A DNA stretch of 64,000 nucleotides from Carya illinoinensis (Eukaryota; Streptophyta; Magnoliopsida; Fagales; Juglandaceae). This document shows, piece by piece, positions 32,200 through 46,000 of this stretch. Both the position numbers and the translations under genes were made by a program. How positions within the stretch are numbered: the first letter of the stretch is position 1; each line of letters opens with the position of its first letter. The DNA lies in contig NC_056761.1 in the NCBI RefSeq assembly GCF_018687715.1, positions 19,303,501-19,367,500 on the forward strand, in the 5' to 3' direction. The notes beneath the pieces were generated by a model that saw nothing but the letters and a program-made list of their open reading frames with translations, searched no databases and was not told the origin of the DNA.

Positions 32200-34033
32200 C
32201 GACTTGGATCTCAGCCTTTTCTCTTTTCAATCCACATTCTGCGTCGGGGCAACTTCATAAGTAAGGTCTGGCTGGAGCTGAATGCGCTCTGGGTTGAAAA
32301 TACGTGGCTCATTCTGCCCAAATCTCTTCTTTAGCAATGACATGTGGAAAACATCATGAACTTCTCCAAAATAATCTGACAATGCAACTCTATAAGCAAT
32401 GGACCCAACCTTCTCCAAAATCTGAAAAGGGCCAACATATCTCCTACTAAGCTTTCATTTCATATTGAAACGCTTAACATATTTCATGGGATAGACTTTG
32501 AGATATATCCAATTACCTTCCTTAAAATATAGGTCTCTTCTTCTCGTATCTGCATAACTTTCTAACAACTCTAAGCTACTTCCATCTTGTCCCTTATAAC
32601 TCGAACTTGGTATTTCATTTCTTGGATTATTTTAGATCCAATTAATTTACTCTCACCAACTTCATCCCACAGCACAACGGCGATTTGCACTTTCTCCCGT
32701 AAATGGCTTCATAAGGAGCCATCTGAGTGAATGTGTGAAAGCTGTTATTGTAAGCAAATTTTATAATTGGCAGGTGATTCTCCCAACTTCCCTAGAATTT
32801 CGTGACGCAAGCCCGTGATATATCCTCGAGAGTCTGAATAGTGCATTCCGATTAACCATCGGTTTGAGGGTGATATGCAGTACTAAACTTCAATTTAGTG
32901 TCTAAAGTTGCGTGCAAACTCTTCCAAAAATGGGACGTGAACCACTGGTCCCGATCCGACACAATGCTTTTGGGTATTCTATACAAACGCATTATCTCCT
33001 TAACATACAACTGAGTCAAATTTCCCAAAGAATTGGTAGTAGTGATATGCAAGAAATGGGCACTCTTGGTCAACCAATCAATAATCACCCAAATTGAGTT
33101 TTTTCCACTAAGGGGTCCTCGACAAACCCATTACAAAATCCATGGCAACGTCGTCCCACTTCCACTCAGAATAGGGAGAGGTTGAAGTTTACCAGCAGGT
33201 CTCTGATGCTCAGCTTTAACTTGACGGCACGTGTCACATCTCTCGATGAATATGGCAATGTCCTTCATCCCTTCCTACCATAAGTTTCTCTTTAAGTCTC
33301 GATACATCTTTATACTTCCAGGATGAACTGAATAAGGGGCTGCAAATTTCGGCCATAATTCGTTCCTTAAACTCTGAATCCCAAGGAATCACCCTACGAT
33401 TCCGAAATTGAAGAATACCGTCTGTATCCAAACTATAATGTACAGGTCCTCTAGATTTTGTGACTCTCTTCCTGATATCTAACAACTTCAGGTCCCTTTT
33501 CTGAACAGTTTTCAATTATTCAAAATCAACCACTTGGACATTAAGAACTGAAAATAGCACATTTTCCTGCTGCGAGCTCTTAATAAGAAGTATTCTCATC
33601 CCAAAGAGAAGTGAGTCCAACCCTGACGACTCAGCCTCATCCACCAAATGAGATTTCCGACTCAACGCATCTACAACTAAATTCGCCTTCCTTGGATGAT
33701 ACTTGATCTCGCATTGATAGTTGCTAATCAATTTTAACCACTGCCTCTATCTCATATTGAGGTTCTTCTGAGAGAATAAATGCTTCAAGCTTTTATGGTG
33801 AGTGTAGACTTCATACACTTCTCCATACAAGTAATGCTGCCAAATTTTAAGGGCAAAAACTACAGCTGCCAGTTCCAAGTCATGCATGAGATAATTCCTC
33901 ATGATTTTTCAATTGACAGGACACTTAAGCAACAACTCGCCCCTCCTACATGAGAATGGATACTAACCCAAACTTGGATGCATAGCTGAAAACACAAACT
34001 ACTTGTGTGGCTCTGGAAGTGCCAAAACAGGTG
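32200..34033 (-). pseudogene. Tekay-like gypsy pol, 3' half (RNase H and integrase)
   Basis: In minus order there is RNase H with Y-H-P-R-K-A-N and D-A-L-S-R-K-S-H (33731-33640). The integrase N-terminal region follows (33515-33234). The integrase core (33088-32852) has I-D-W-L-T-K-S-A-H-F, then S-I-V-S-D-R-D and A-Y-H-P-Q-T-D-G. A C-terminal segment with E-V-H-D-V-F-H-M-S-L-L (32418-32227) follows. These wordings fit the Tekay/Del chromovirus lineage. The frame is broken many times. It stops at the left target duplication of the Athila insertion and resumes at 49116. Confidence 0.75.
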
Positions 34034-34038
34034 CAGTT
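34034..34038. repeat. Target-site duplication CAGTT, left copy
   Basis: Matches 49111-49115. The Tekay-like reading phase is continuous if one copy and everything between is removed, which supports a true integration. Confidence 0.75.
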
Positions 34039-34360
34039 TGCAACGTGTGATAAATTTTTTTTTTTATTTTATTTTAGAAATCTTTTGCTATTTTTTTTTA
34101 TATTCTTTTTGCAGGTACGATTTTTTTTACAGAAAAAAAAAACAGAGCATCCTACCATTTGGTAATCTCGTTTCAAAAAAAAAAAAATTCTTTTACTTTA
34201 TTGCTTGTTTTGCATTTTATTTTTTTTTATGTTCAATCCTCTATGATGAATGATCTCGTGGCAACGTGATCAAACGGGTAGATTGAGAAGAGAGGAAATC
34301 ATTTTAAGTGAATTGGTTGATTCTTTGTCAAGTGATTCTAAAAATTCTCAATCTAATACC

Positions 34361-35923
34361 ATGGCTGACAATCGTAGTGTTCATGACGAATTAGAAAATA
34401 AAGAGGCACAAAATAATCCGCCAATGAGAACTTTGCGTGAATATTTGCAGCCTAAAAGGACAAGTACTCCATCATGTATGATTTTTCCTACGAATATGGA
34501 AAATTTTAATTTAAAACCAAGAGTAATCCAATTATTTTCCAAGTTTCATGGCTTGGATTCAGAAAGTCCTTATTTGCATTTAAAAGAATTTGAAGAGGTT
34601 TGTGCAACTTTACAAACTCAAACTATCAATGATGATGTGGTTAGATTAAAGTTGTTTCCTTTCTCTTTAAAAGAAAAAGCTAAAAATTGGTTGAACTCCT
34701 TGAGACCAAGATCTATTGGCACTTGGCAAGAAATGCAAAGAGAATTTTTAAAAAAGTTTTTTCCTACTCATAGGACCAACACTCTTCGCAGAAATATTAT
34801 GAATTTTTCTCAAAAGGAAAATGAAACATTTTTTCAGTGTTGGGAACGTTTTAAAGAATTGTTGCTAACATGCCCACATCATGGTTATGAGACTTGGTGC
34901 ACAATTAGTTTTTTCTATGAAGGTTTAACATCTCAAATGCATCAATTTGTAGAAATGATGTGTAACGGCGATTTTTTAAATAAAGATCCTGATGACGCTT
35001 GGGACTATTTTGACCAGTTAGCTGAAAATGCCCAATCTTGGGATAACACAGATCGTTCTGATCGGTCAAATAAGCCCAAACTTAGTGCCATGTCTCAAGA
35101 AGGTATGTATGTTCTTAAAGGAAATGATGATGTAAATGCTAGGATAGCAAGTCTGACAAGAAAAGTCGAAGCCATGGAACTTAGGAAGGTAAACTCGGCT
35201 AAGGCCATTGAAAAGGAAGAAGAAAATTGTGGCATTTGTGAGATTAGTGGACACCTAACTCATGATTGTCCAACAATCCCTGCTTTTAAAGAGGTGTTGC
35301 ACGAACAAGCAAATGCCATGAATTCTTATCGGAGACCATTTTCTTCCCCATATTCGGAAACATATAATCTTGGATGGAGAAATCATCCCAATTTCAGTTG
35401 GAGGAATGAGTCCAATATAAATCAAAATCCTCAAGGGCCATCTTCTTCTACTCCTTATGTGCCTCCACATAAGAAAACCCTTGAGGAGATATTACAGACT
35501 TTTATGCAGGGGAAAGCCAATATCAACACTCAGACAATGCAGGCCATTACTGAGATGAGAAGTTCTATCAGCGACTTGACCTCTGCATTACATGCTCAAG
35601 AAAAGGGTAAGTTTTCTGCTCAACCTCAGCCAAATCCAAAAGGTAAATTTGAGGTAAGAAATTCAAATCCTTCTGATTCAAAATTTGAACATGCAAAGTC
35701 CATTACCACTCTACGCAGTGGAAAAATAATTGATAAGAGTATTTCAACAACGAAAGTTGATGAGACCAACAACTCTTTAAATTCTAAGAGTGATGGTGAA
35801 CTTGAGAAGGTTGAATTAGATGTGCCTGTGAAAGCCCAATACCTGCACCATTTCCCCAAAGATTGCAACATTCTCACAAGTTGGTTCAAAATGCTGACAT
35901 TCTTGAAATTTTTAAACAAGTAA
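34361..35923 (+). pseudogene. Athila gag
   Basis: I start it at the ATG at 34361 (M-A-D-N-R-S); a longer in-frame start exists at 34250. Early residues include M-R-T-L-R-E-Y-L-Q-P, typical of Athila Gag. The gag core follows, with N-W-L-N-S-L, then T-W-Q-E-M-Q-R-E-F-L-K-K-F-F-P and F-x-Q-C-W-E-R-F-K-E-L-L. A Cys-rich C-G-I-C-E-I-S-G-H-L-T-H-D-C knuckle follows at about 35228-35272. It assembles particles and binds element RNA. The last ~25 codons are out of phase: the protease continues in another frame from about 35850, so a one-base indel separates gag from pol. Confidence 0.8.
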
Positions 35924-36660
35924 AAATCAACATTCCTTTATTGGATGCAATCAAACAGATTCCTTCGTATGCTAAATTTTTGAAAGATTTGTGCACAGTA
36001 AAGCGTACGATGAAGGTGCAGAAGAAGGCTTTCCTCACTGAGCAGGTAAGCGCCATCCTCCAGAACAATTCTCCACCAAAGTACAAAGACCCTGGTTGTC
36101 CAACAATTTCCTGTATTATTGAAAATTTTAAAATTGAAAAAGCTTTACTTGACCTCGGAGCTAGTGTTAACCTCCTACCTTACTCGGTATATGAGCAGTT
36201 GGGTCTTGGTGAACTTAAACCCACCAAGGTAACACTCCAACTTGCTGACCGTTCAATTAAAATATCGAGAGGGATAGTTGAGGATGTGCTAGTTCAAGTA
36301 GGAAAATTTTATTTTCCAGTGGATTTCATTGTTTTGGACACGGAACCTGTCTTTGATGTTTGCACTCAAATTCCTATAATTTTGGGAAGGCCATTCCTTG
36401 CGACCTCAAATGCTTTAATAAATTGTAGGAGTGGTGTGATGGTAATTTCTTTTGGCAACATGACTTTGGAGTTGAATATTTTCAATATTTGTAAACAACC
36501 TGGTGATGATGATGATGTGCAGGAAGTGAATTTGATCCAAACTCTTGTTCAAAATAAATTTGATTTGTCAAGTTTTTCTGACCCTCTTGAGGCTTGTTTG
36601 GTTCATGGTATAAACTTTGATGATGATTCTGTGCTTGCATCTCTGAATTTTTTGCTATAA
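35863..36660 (+). pseudogene. Athila aspartic protease region
   Basis: The open frame contains the active-site loop A-L-L-D-L-G-A-S-V-N-L-L-P (about residues 93-105) and the later I-I-L-G-R-P-F-L-A-T. These are the D-x-G-A-S and I-L-G-R-P-F motifs of gypsy proteases, and it would cleave Gag-Pol. It overlaps the gag end in another frame because of an indel. It ends at a stop at 36658-36660, with another in-frame stop near 36707 before RT begins. Confidence 0.8.
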
Positions 36661-36726
36661 TCTACTCCTATAATGGACACTGATAAATGGAGAACACGTT
36701 TTGAGTAATTACCACCTCACGATGTC

Positions 36727-39652
36727 GTGTCTCTCCCCTCAAGTGTGCAAACACCAAAACTCGACTTGAAACCTCTACCTATTGATCTCAAATATGCATT
36801 TTTAGGCCAAGCAGGGACATTACTAGTGGTCATTTCATCAAGACTGGATGAAATTCAGGAGAAAAAATTAATTGGTGTTCTCATTGAACACAAAGAGGCA
36901 ATAGGATGGACCATAGCTGATATCAAAGGTATCAGTCCTTTGATTTGTACCCACGGGATTTATCTAGAGGACAATTCTAAACCCTCTAGAGAAATGCAGC
37001 GTAGACTGAACCCCAACATGAAAGAAGTTGTCAGAGCAGAGGTGTTAAAACTTCTGGATGTAGGGATCATTTACCCTATTTCTGACAGCAAATGGGTTAG
37101 TCCCACGCAGGTGGTACCCAAGAAATCTGGTGTGACTGTAGTTAAGAATGCTAACAATGAATTGATCCCAACTAGAGTTACTACTGGTTGGCGTATGTGC
37201 ATTGACTACAGAAAACTGAATTCTGTCACTAGAAATGATCATTTTCCCCTATCATTCATGGATCAAATCATTGAACGTGTAGCGGGCCATAAGTTCTATT
37301 GCTTCCTAGATGGTTATTCTGGGTATAATCAAATTGAAATTGCTCCTGAAGATTAAGAAAAAGACCACTTTTACATGTCCATTTGGTACCTTTGCATATC
37401 GAAGAATGTCATTCGGACTTTGTAATGCTCCTGCTACTTTTCAACGATGCATGATGAGCATATTCAGTGACATGGTAGAGCGTTTCGTTGAAATATTCAT
37501 GGATGATTTTTCTATTTTTGGTGATTCATTTGATGAATGTTTGACTCATTTGGAAAAAGTGCTGATTAGATGCAAAGAAAAGAATTTGATTTTAAACTGG
37601 GAGAAGTGTCATTTTATGGTCACTCAAGGGATTGTTCTTGGTCACATTGTTTCTTCTCAAGGATTTGAGGTAGACAAGGCTAAAATTGAATTAATTTCTA
37701 AATTGCCCATCCCAAAGAACATCAGGGATATCAGATCTTTTCTATGTCATGCAGGTTTTTACAGGAGGTTCATTAAGGGCTTCAGCACAATTTCTAGACC
37801 TTTGTGCAATTTATTGTCAAAAGAAAATTCTTTTGTGTGGACTGATGATTGTGAGTTAGCTTTTACAAAGCTAAAATGTATGTTGATTTTAGCCCCAATT
37901 ATGCAATCACCTGATTGGAATTTACCATTTGAGATTATGTGTGATGCTAGTGATTATGCTGTTGGAGCTGTGTTGGGCCAACGTAGGGACAAAAAGCCTT
38001 GTGTTATTTATTATGCAAGTAGAACTTTAAACAGTGCTCAAATGAATTATTCAACAACTGAAAAAGAGCTACTTGCAGTAATTTTTGCACTTGACAAATT
38101 TCGCTCTTATTTGATTGGATCTCAAATTGTCATCTTTACTGATCATGCTGCGTTAAAGTACCTTTTAGCGAAAAAAGATGCAAAGCCCAGGTTACTTAGA
38201 TGGATCCTTTTGCTGCAAGAATTTGATTTGATAATCAAAGATAAAAAAGGAGTTGAGAATGTTGTTGTTGATCATCTGTTCAGACTTGTTCTTTCAGATT
38301 CCATAGAGACAGTTCCTATTAAAGACACATTTCCAGATGAGCAACTCTTTGGTATATCTCAAGTGCCATGGTACGCTAACATTGCTAATTTTCTTGCTAT
38401 AGGTGAAATTCCTCACATTTGGACTCAACAAGATAAGAGGAAATTTTTTGTGGAGGTAAGAAAATTCTTTTGGGATGATCCATATCTGTTTAAATATTGC
38501 CCAGATCAGATAATTAGACGATGTGTTCCCAATAACGAATTTCAAAGTGTGATATCTTTTTGTCACTCTGGGACATGTGGTGACCATTTTTCTGGAAAGA
38601 AAACTGCTATTAAAATTTTGCAATGTGGCTTCTATTGGCCTACCATTTTCAAAGACACCCATGAATTTTGTAAAACCTGTGAGCGTTGTCAAAAGTTGGG
38701 AGGGATTACATGCCGGAATATGATGCCATTAAATTCAATCTTGGTTGTTGAAATATTTGATTGTTGGGGCATCGATTTCATGGGACCCTTCCCAGTTTCT
38801 TTTGGCAATCTCTATATTTTGGTAGTTGTGTCCAAATGGATTGAGGCTGTTCCATGCAAAAACAATGACCACAAAGTGGTACTGAAATTTCTGAAAGAAA
38901 ATATTTTATCAAGGTTTGGAACACCTCGAGTCATTATCAGTGATGGGGGCAAATATTTTTGTAATAAGCCTTTCGAGGCCTTAATGCGAAAATATGGTAT
39001 TACTCATAAGGTTGCTACCCCTTATCATCCACAAACAAGTGGTCAAGTTGAGGTATCTAATCGGGAGATCAAAAAAATTTTGGAAAAGACGGTTAACCCA
39101 AACCGCAAAGATTAGTCTTTACGACTAACCGATGCACTTTGGGCGTACCGTACTGCTTTTAAAACCCCGATTGGTATGTCCCCATATCGACTCATTTTTG
39201 GAAAGGCATGTCACTTACCTGTGGAATTGGAACACAAAGCTTATTGGGCAATCAAGAAATTTAATTTTGATTTGGATAAAGCTTGCTCTCTTCGTAAGTT
39301 TCAGCTTAATGAGTTAGAGGAAATAAGGAATAAAGCTTACGAAAATTCTCGTATTGCCAAGGAGAGAATGAAAATTTTTCATGACAAAAATATTTTTCGA
39401 AAATCTTTTGAGCCTTCACAAAAAGTTTTATTGTATAATTCAAGGCTCCATTTGTTTCCTGGCAAACTTCGATCCCGATGGATTGGTCCCTTTGTTGTAA
39501 AAACTGTTTATCCTTTTGGGGTCATTGAGATAGAAAATCCAGAGAATGGTAATATTTTTAAGGTTAATGGACAAAGGTTGAAACCATTTTTGGATGATTT
39601 TACTCCAGAGATTGAGTCCACTACTCTGGAGGATCCTGTGTATCAGAATTAA
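36727..39652 (+). pseudogene. Athila pol: RT, RNase H, integrase
   Basis: RT begins in the stretch to 37356 (R-M-C-I-D-Y-R-K-L-N, then [10 protein letters not shown]). It is broken there by a stop and a one-base shift, and resumes in the frame 37310-39115. The catalytic motif is F-M-D-D-F near 37500. RNase H has [10 protein letters not shown] (about 37943) and F-T-D-H-A-A-L. Integrase has a zinc-binding H/C region (38560-38695), then G-I-D-F-M-G-P, I-I-S-D-G-G and Q-V-E-V-S-N-R-E as the D, D, E positions. A few residues are missing in V-V-V-S-K-W compared with the sister Athila at 61.9 kb. A TAG at 39113 interrupts integrase, which ends at 39652. Confidence 0.85.
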
Positions 39653-39654
39653 TT

Positions 39655-40770
39655 TCTGATTCCTCATTGTATATACCGTATGTGTTTGTTTTGTTTTTCC
39701 TTCTTTTGTTTTTTTTTTGTGTTTTTAACTTTGACAGAAATCTACTCCTTGTGTGCACTCAAGTATCTCAGGTGAATTCTTTCCTCTCTGTTTAATCATT
39801 TTCGTCTCAATATGTTCTGCAATGTTTATCTTGCTCCAATTCATGCCTGTATAGCATACATCATCAAACATTCAATTACTGAACATTGAGGACAATGTCA
39901 CATTTAGTTGGGGGGAGGGTTTTCTGTTGAAAATTTCTTAGTACCATATAAAATCTAAAAAAAAAAAAAATTGTGAGGTGCATTGAAACATAAATGATTA
40001 ACACACTTCTAGCATATTTGTGAAATTTGAGTATTTTGGTGAAGTATTTGAGCGGAATTGTTTTGTGAAGATTTATTTTCAACCTTAAACATAGAACATG
40101 ACTTATGATGCATCATATTTTGTTGAAGAGTGACTTGAAACACCGGGATGTGATATTTACAAAAATGAGAATTAATATGATTTATATAGAATGAAGAGCA
40201 AGTTTTGAAAGAACATTTTACACATGCTTACAGTTGTAGTGTTCCTCATTAATGTTCATTGATTTAACACTGGAGAAGTAAACTGCAGGACTACTGAGCC
40301 ATGCCAAAAAAAAAAAAAGAGAGAGAGAAAATGAATAAAGACGACTTAGTGAACTTTTCTAAGTAAAAAGGGCTAGAAACAGTTACCCAAGACTTTGGGG
40401 GTTGAGTGTCCAACCTTTAAAAACAGAGCTGGCGTGAAAACTGCTAGTCCCTTGGACTTTGAGGTAGTTAGAATCAGCAATGATTAATCTTAAGGTTGAA
40501 AAATCCTATGATAAATCATGTTTATTAGTGAGGAACATACAGAGGTTTAGCCACATACACATATCCGAGTTCTAAGACATTTGCCCCAATTCTATGTGAA
40601 CAATTGTTGAGACTTTCCTTGTAAATATAACTCCTGGTGTTGAATAGTCACGAATCAATTTTTTGTGAGAATTCAGAATTATGTTGGATTGTTTTTGTTT
40701 GAATTTCGAGCTTTATGAAATTTTCATCTCAATTAATTTTTCACTATTTTGCTCAAGGATTAGCAAAAAG
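39655..40770 (+). other. Non-coding region between Athila pol and the 3' LTR
   Basis: There is no coding signal and no envelope-like ORF, though some Athila elements carry one here. The motif ATTGAGGACAATG with a G-rich run (39883-39918) is a recurrent feature of Athila elements. Confidence 0.6.
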
Positions 40771-40785
40771 CTAGTTGGGGGGGTG
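40771..40785 (+). promoter_or_regulatory. Athila polypurine tract
   Basis: CTAGTTGGGGGGGTG directly before the LTR start TGATTGAGC at 40786. Confidence 0.7.
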
Positions 40786-43005
40786 TGATTGAGCTGAAAT
40801 ATTGCATGTTTTAGCTATTTAAAACCAATGTATTTTAAATTTTTCGTGAAACTATTATTGGTTTTAGATAAAAAAAAAATGATTAATAAGCATAAATACG
40901 AGTTGTGATTCTTAATTGATTGATATCATGTTTATGCTTAATTATCATTTAATGAGACAATATTTCCTCACATATATAGTCTGTTTTTGATAATTTATTT
41001 TTTTGAGTGTTATTTCTTTCTTCTTATTTTCAGTTTAAATAAAATTCAAAAGAGATCCGGTTGGAACTTATGATAAAAAATGCATACTAATTGAGAGGAA
41101 GCTTGGCAATTGAAAAAGAAGACACAAAATGAAGAATCAATGGTTATTTTCTCCCTTTGATCATTCATGATGCATGTGACTCATGGTTGAACAAAACTCA
41201 CGGAGGCTTGAAATTTTGTTGGTGCAACATTAAAGTCATACAAAGAATTGACATGTGTTGAAAAAAGGAAGGAAGTGAGGTGCCTTAGTGTTGTGCTGGA
41301 AAGTAAAGAGAAAGCAACCGGTGGGTGTTTGTATTTTTGCTGCAGCCGATCGGTGCATGAGTTTGGAGCTGGTGAGACGTGTAGAATGAGGGACCAGTTG
41401 ATGTGTATATTCGGTGCATGACTTGCTGGAGTTGTGCTGGAATGATGGACTAACTGGTGGTTGCAAAGATTGTGTATATTCGGTGCATGATTTGCTGGAA
41501 TTGTGCTGGTGCATGATCTGCTGAAATTGTGCTGGAAAGAGGGACCGGTGGGTGCAAAAGTTGAAAGAAGAAAGGCTGTGGAATAAAATGATAGGAGAGT
41601 GGATGAGTGTGTATGAATTTTCAACAAAGTTAGTGGAAGAGAAAGGGGATTAAAGATGGAAATTCATTGAATAAAGAAAATGGAGTATAAAGCAATGGAT
41701 GAAGGAGAGGGGAACGTGGAACCGGAATTGAGGAAATTGATTGATTCTTCAAAAGGCAGCTAGTGGAGTAGTTGGCTGGAATTAATTATTCAATGCATGA
41801 TTTGAGAGGGACCAACCGGTGGGTACAAGATTAGAGAAAACAACCAATTAAATAATTCTTCAAGAGGCAAGTGGATGTTTCGGCTATTGATTTTTTTTGC
41901 TATAAATTGAGGTCGGTTGAGGAGTTAAGGGTGCGGACACATTGAGAGAGAAGTGGGGGAAGAGACAAGGAGAGAGGGAAGAAAGGAGTTGAAAGCAATT
42001 GGTGGGTGTAGAGTGAAAGGGATAGGTGGGGAGTTGAGAGAATTGGAGAGAGGAGTAGGTGCAGAATTTTCAACCAAGTGAGATAGGAATTGGCTGAGTT
42101 TGAATCCGTCGGTCCTAAGCAAACAAAAAGAGAGAAAAGTCATGAGAGAATAGGAGAGAGCAAGTCGGTTTCTTAGTCTTTATTGGTTGGAATAAATTCA
42201 TGTGTTGGAATTAAATAGAGGGGGGACTTGTGAGTGGAGAAAGGAACATGATTGATGCTTGAGTTTAACGTGGACTTGAAGTGGTTGGAGTTTTATTTTT
42301 TTTTTGCTTCTTCATGTTTTTTCGTTTGGCATATGGTGGGGCTGCAACTTCTTCTTGATGAATTTCTTTTAATTTCAATTTCTATTTTATTGTGAGCTTT
42401 ATTCCTCTGTATCAATTGGATTTCAGATTTTGTTGTTTCTAAGTTATTGCTTAGTATTTCTTGTGTTAGTTATTTAATGGAGAATGCTTATGTGATTTCT
42501 ATAGTGTTTGTAATGAATATGTTTGGCTAAATTTTCATACTAAGGTTAAAGGTGAAGTTTAATGATTTAAATATTATTTCCGAATCTACGTAAAATCTAT
42601 TCTGCGAGCTTGATTGATTGAAAGATTTTATTTGGATAATTTGATTATCTATATACTTGTCTTGGTTCATTGTGATTTCCGAATACAGTGAATGCTTGAG
42701 GAATCCCTGTGGTATTCAAATAGATTTGTAAACGTTTTAATCATCAATCGTTCACGCTCAATCATAAGCGTCTGTTTTTCTCGATCTTAAATGCTAAATC
42801 TACCAATTAAACAGAATCATTATTCTAGTTTAATTGAAGTAAATCGATCGGAAACAATATCATAAATTATTAGACGGATCCTCGAAGCCTTAGTCTTTTT
42901 CCATTCATTTTATCAATCTTCATTTGATTGCACATTTCTTTTCGTAATTTTGTTTCATTGTCTGAATTTATTTTATTTATCACAAAAGTCAATCCCTGTG
43001 GATTC
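40786..43005 (+). repeat. Athila 3' LTR, truncated at its U5 end
   Basis: Starts TGATTGAGC after the purine tract and stops at GTGGATTC, where a run of 20 T begins. It corresponds base for base in length to 46890-49110 in inverse orientation (2220 against 2221 bp) with about 99% identity as read by eye. The last ~93 bp of the LTR are missing here. Open frames in it recur identically in the other copy, reflecting copy identity and not coding. Confidence 0.85.
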
Positions 43006-43025
43006 TTTTTTTTTTTTTTTTTTTT
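43006..43025 (-). other. LINE poly(A) tail
   Basis: Twenty T on the plus strand, which is a poly(A) tail at the 3' end of the minus-strand LINE. It is intact, suggesting a recent insertion. Confidence 0.8.
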
Positions 43026-43046
43026 GAAAGGATCAACTGCATTTCA

Positions 43047-46000
43047 TTAGAGTAAATGCTGGATACATGGAGGGTAATCCTCCAGAAGGATACAATCCTC
43101 TGAACAATTCAGAGCAAACTTTGCTAGAGTATGGGCAATTACATTCAACTCTCTAGGAACATGATGAATTGACCACTCTTGGAACCTTGACAACAAGGAC
43201 TTGACATCTCTAACTACCATACCAACAGCACTCCAGTTTTCTTCCGCGTCTTGGACAGCCTGAACCACATTGAGAGCATCACCTTCTAAGACAATATGAG
43301 TTAAACCCAGTTCAGCACACAAAGTGGTGGCTTTTAGTGCTGCTGCCGCCTCCCCAAGCAAAGGATCAGGGGTTAGATTGATGGAAGAACAGAGAGAGGC
43401 CGTGACCAAGCCTTCTGAGTCTCTTACAATCACCCCAATTCCAACCCTGGAACTACCCTTATCAATGGCTGCATCCCAATTGGCTTTGAAGAAAGCTGGT
43501 TGAGGAGCAGACCAAATGGATCCAGACACCACCTGGTGTTTAACCTGCCTTACCCCACTGTCCACCCAAGAATCAATGGCTTCCATCTCAGCATGAACCT
43601 GCTGTGACACCTGAGAAGGGGATTGAAATTTATCCTCAAAGATCCAAATGTTTCTCCTTTGCCACACTGCCTTAGCTGTTACTGCAATTTCTGTCAATTC
43701 TCTCTTGGATAACTGGTTCCATAGTGGCATTAGGATTTCTCTGAATGAGACATTCAGGACATCTAGCTTCTGAATCCTTCTTGAGCTTTTTGACCACACG
43801 TCTTGAGCTGCTGCACAAGTCCAGAGAGCATGTGAGACTGATTCAGGATACTTGAGACATATTGGGCATGCAGGGGACTTCAACACCTTTTTCTTAAACA
43901 GATTCGAATTCGTAGCTAGGGACTCCCTTACAGCCCTCCACAGAAAGCTTTTGGTGGCTTGAGGAGCTTGGAGGCCCCATATCTTGTTCCAAAAACCTGA
44001 AGAGCATTGTTTTTCTGAGGGTTGGCCTTTGCTTTCTTCTCTGATGGAGCCTTGTAAGTGGTAAGCACTTCTAACTGTGAACCTCCCATTTCTTGAGCAT
44101 CTCCAGGTCAAAACATCTTGGTTCCTGCATGGGCTAAGGGTCATCTTGTAAATTGAGCTTGCCTCAGTCTCTGAAAAAATAGCTTGGATGAGAGGTAGAT
44201 CCCACTGCATTGTATCACTGTTAATAAGTTCAGAAACTGTTGCATCGGCATTGAGGATGGAAATAGGAGATTGCACTCTATAGGTTGAGGGGCATGGGAG
44301 CCACTTATCCTGCCAAATCTTCACATGCTGTCCATTCCCTATCCGCCACATGAGTCCCTCCTTGAGAACTGATCTTGCTGAGAGGAAGCTCCTCCAAACA
44401 AATGAATCACTAGCTTTTGGTTTGACTGAGAGGAACTCTGAATTCAGATAGTATTTAGCCTTAAGGATCTGAGCTACAAGGGATGATGGATTTTTGATGA
44501 TCCTCCATCCTTGCTTGGCCAATAAAGTAAGATTAAAAAACTCAAAATCCCTAAAGCCTAGACCCCCTTCCTTCTTTGGTTTTCCAAGGGCCTGCCAGCT
44601 CAGCCAGTGTATTTTCGACCTGTTCTCTTTCTGACCCCACCAAAAGGACTGCAACAACTGGTTGAGACCTCTTATAATAGACTTGGGAAGTTTAAAGATA
44701 CCCATGCTATAGGTTGGGATTGACTGCAATACCGACTTTAACAAGGTCTCTTTACCAGCTTGGGATAGCACACCAGTCTTCCAATTTGCCATTTTTGATT
44801 TGACTCTATCTAGCAGTGAACTGAAGGCTTTTGTTTTTTGTCTTCCAATATAGGATGGTAAACCCAAGTACTTATCAAAAGCACCAGAGGCTCTAATCCC
44901 TGCTTGTTGGAGGATGGTTTGTTGCACCTCTCTCTTAGTGTTATTGCTGAAAAATATAGAGGTTTTGTCCAAGTTCAATCTTTGACCAGAAGCTTGTTCA
45001 TACTTGCTCAGGACTTGCTGTAGTCTACTCCACTCTGCTGGGTTTGACTTGCAGAAGACCAGGCTATCATCTGCAAATAGAAGGTGGGTAACATGTAGAC
45101 CCCCTCTGATTGCTGGGATCCCAGAAACAAGGCCTTGCATTTCAGCTTGGTTGAGGCTGTGGGTTAAAAATTCTGAGCAGATGATAAAGAGGTAGGGAGA
45201 TAGAGGGTCTCCCTGTCTGATACCTCTAGAGGGTGAGAAAGGTTCCTGAGGGCATCCATTGACTAGCAGTGAATAACTGACAGTCGATACACATTCCATC
45301 ACCAAGCTTATCCATCTATCAGCAAATCCCATCTTTTCCATGATTCTTTGCATAAAAACCCACTCCACACGATCATAGGCCTTACTCATATCAAGTTTTA
45401 AGGCCATAAAACCATTCATCTTCCCTCTTAATCTGGTTTGCATAGTGTGCAACAGTTCATAGGCAATAACTACATTATCTGAGATTAGTCGCCCTGGGAC
45501 AAAAGCACTCTGAGTTGGGGAGATTATGTTAGGCAGGATGAGTTTGAGCCTATTAGCAATAGTTTTAGAGATGATCTTGTATAAAACATTGCATAGGCTG
45601 ATGGGTCTATAATCTGTTACTGCTTGAGGGGATTTCTTTTTTGGGATCAGAGTTATATAGGTCTGATTGAGCTCACCAATACCCTTTCTATCGTTGAGTG
45701 CCTCAAGGACTGCTTCTGTGACCTTCTTACCTACAGTGTCCCAATGATTCTGGTAGAAGGCAGTTGGGAAGCCATCTGGGCCAGGGGATCCCATTGGGTT
45801 CATGCCTTTAACAGCTGTGATTACTTCATTTTCTGTAAACTCCCGAGTCAATACAACATTCATATCTTCACTGACTGAAGGCTGAAAAGACTGCAAAGCA
45901 GCCTCTATATTAGATGGTTCAGAGGTGGTAAAAAGATTCTGGTAGAAGAGGAGGAAAGTTTTGGCCACTTGTTGCTGGTTATAAGCTAACACCCCTTCCT

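Noticed and set aside
41181..41627. 148-codon Ser/His-rich frame duplicated at 48268-48714
   Set aside because: The identity reflects the inverted Athila LTRs. Composition is low-complexity and no domain is visible.
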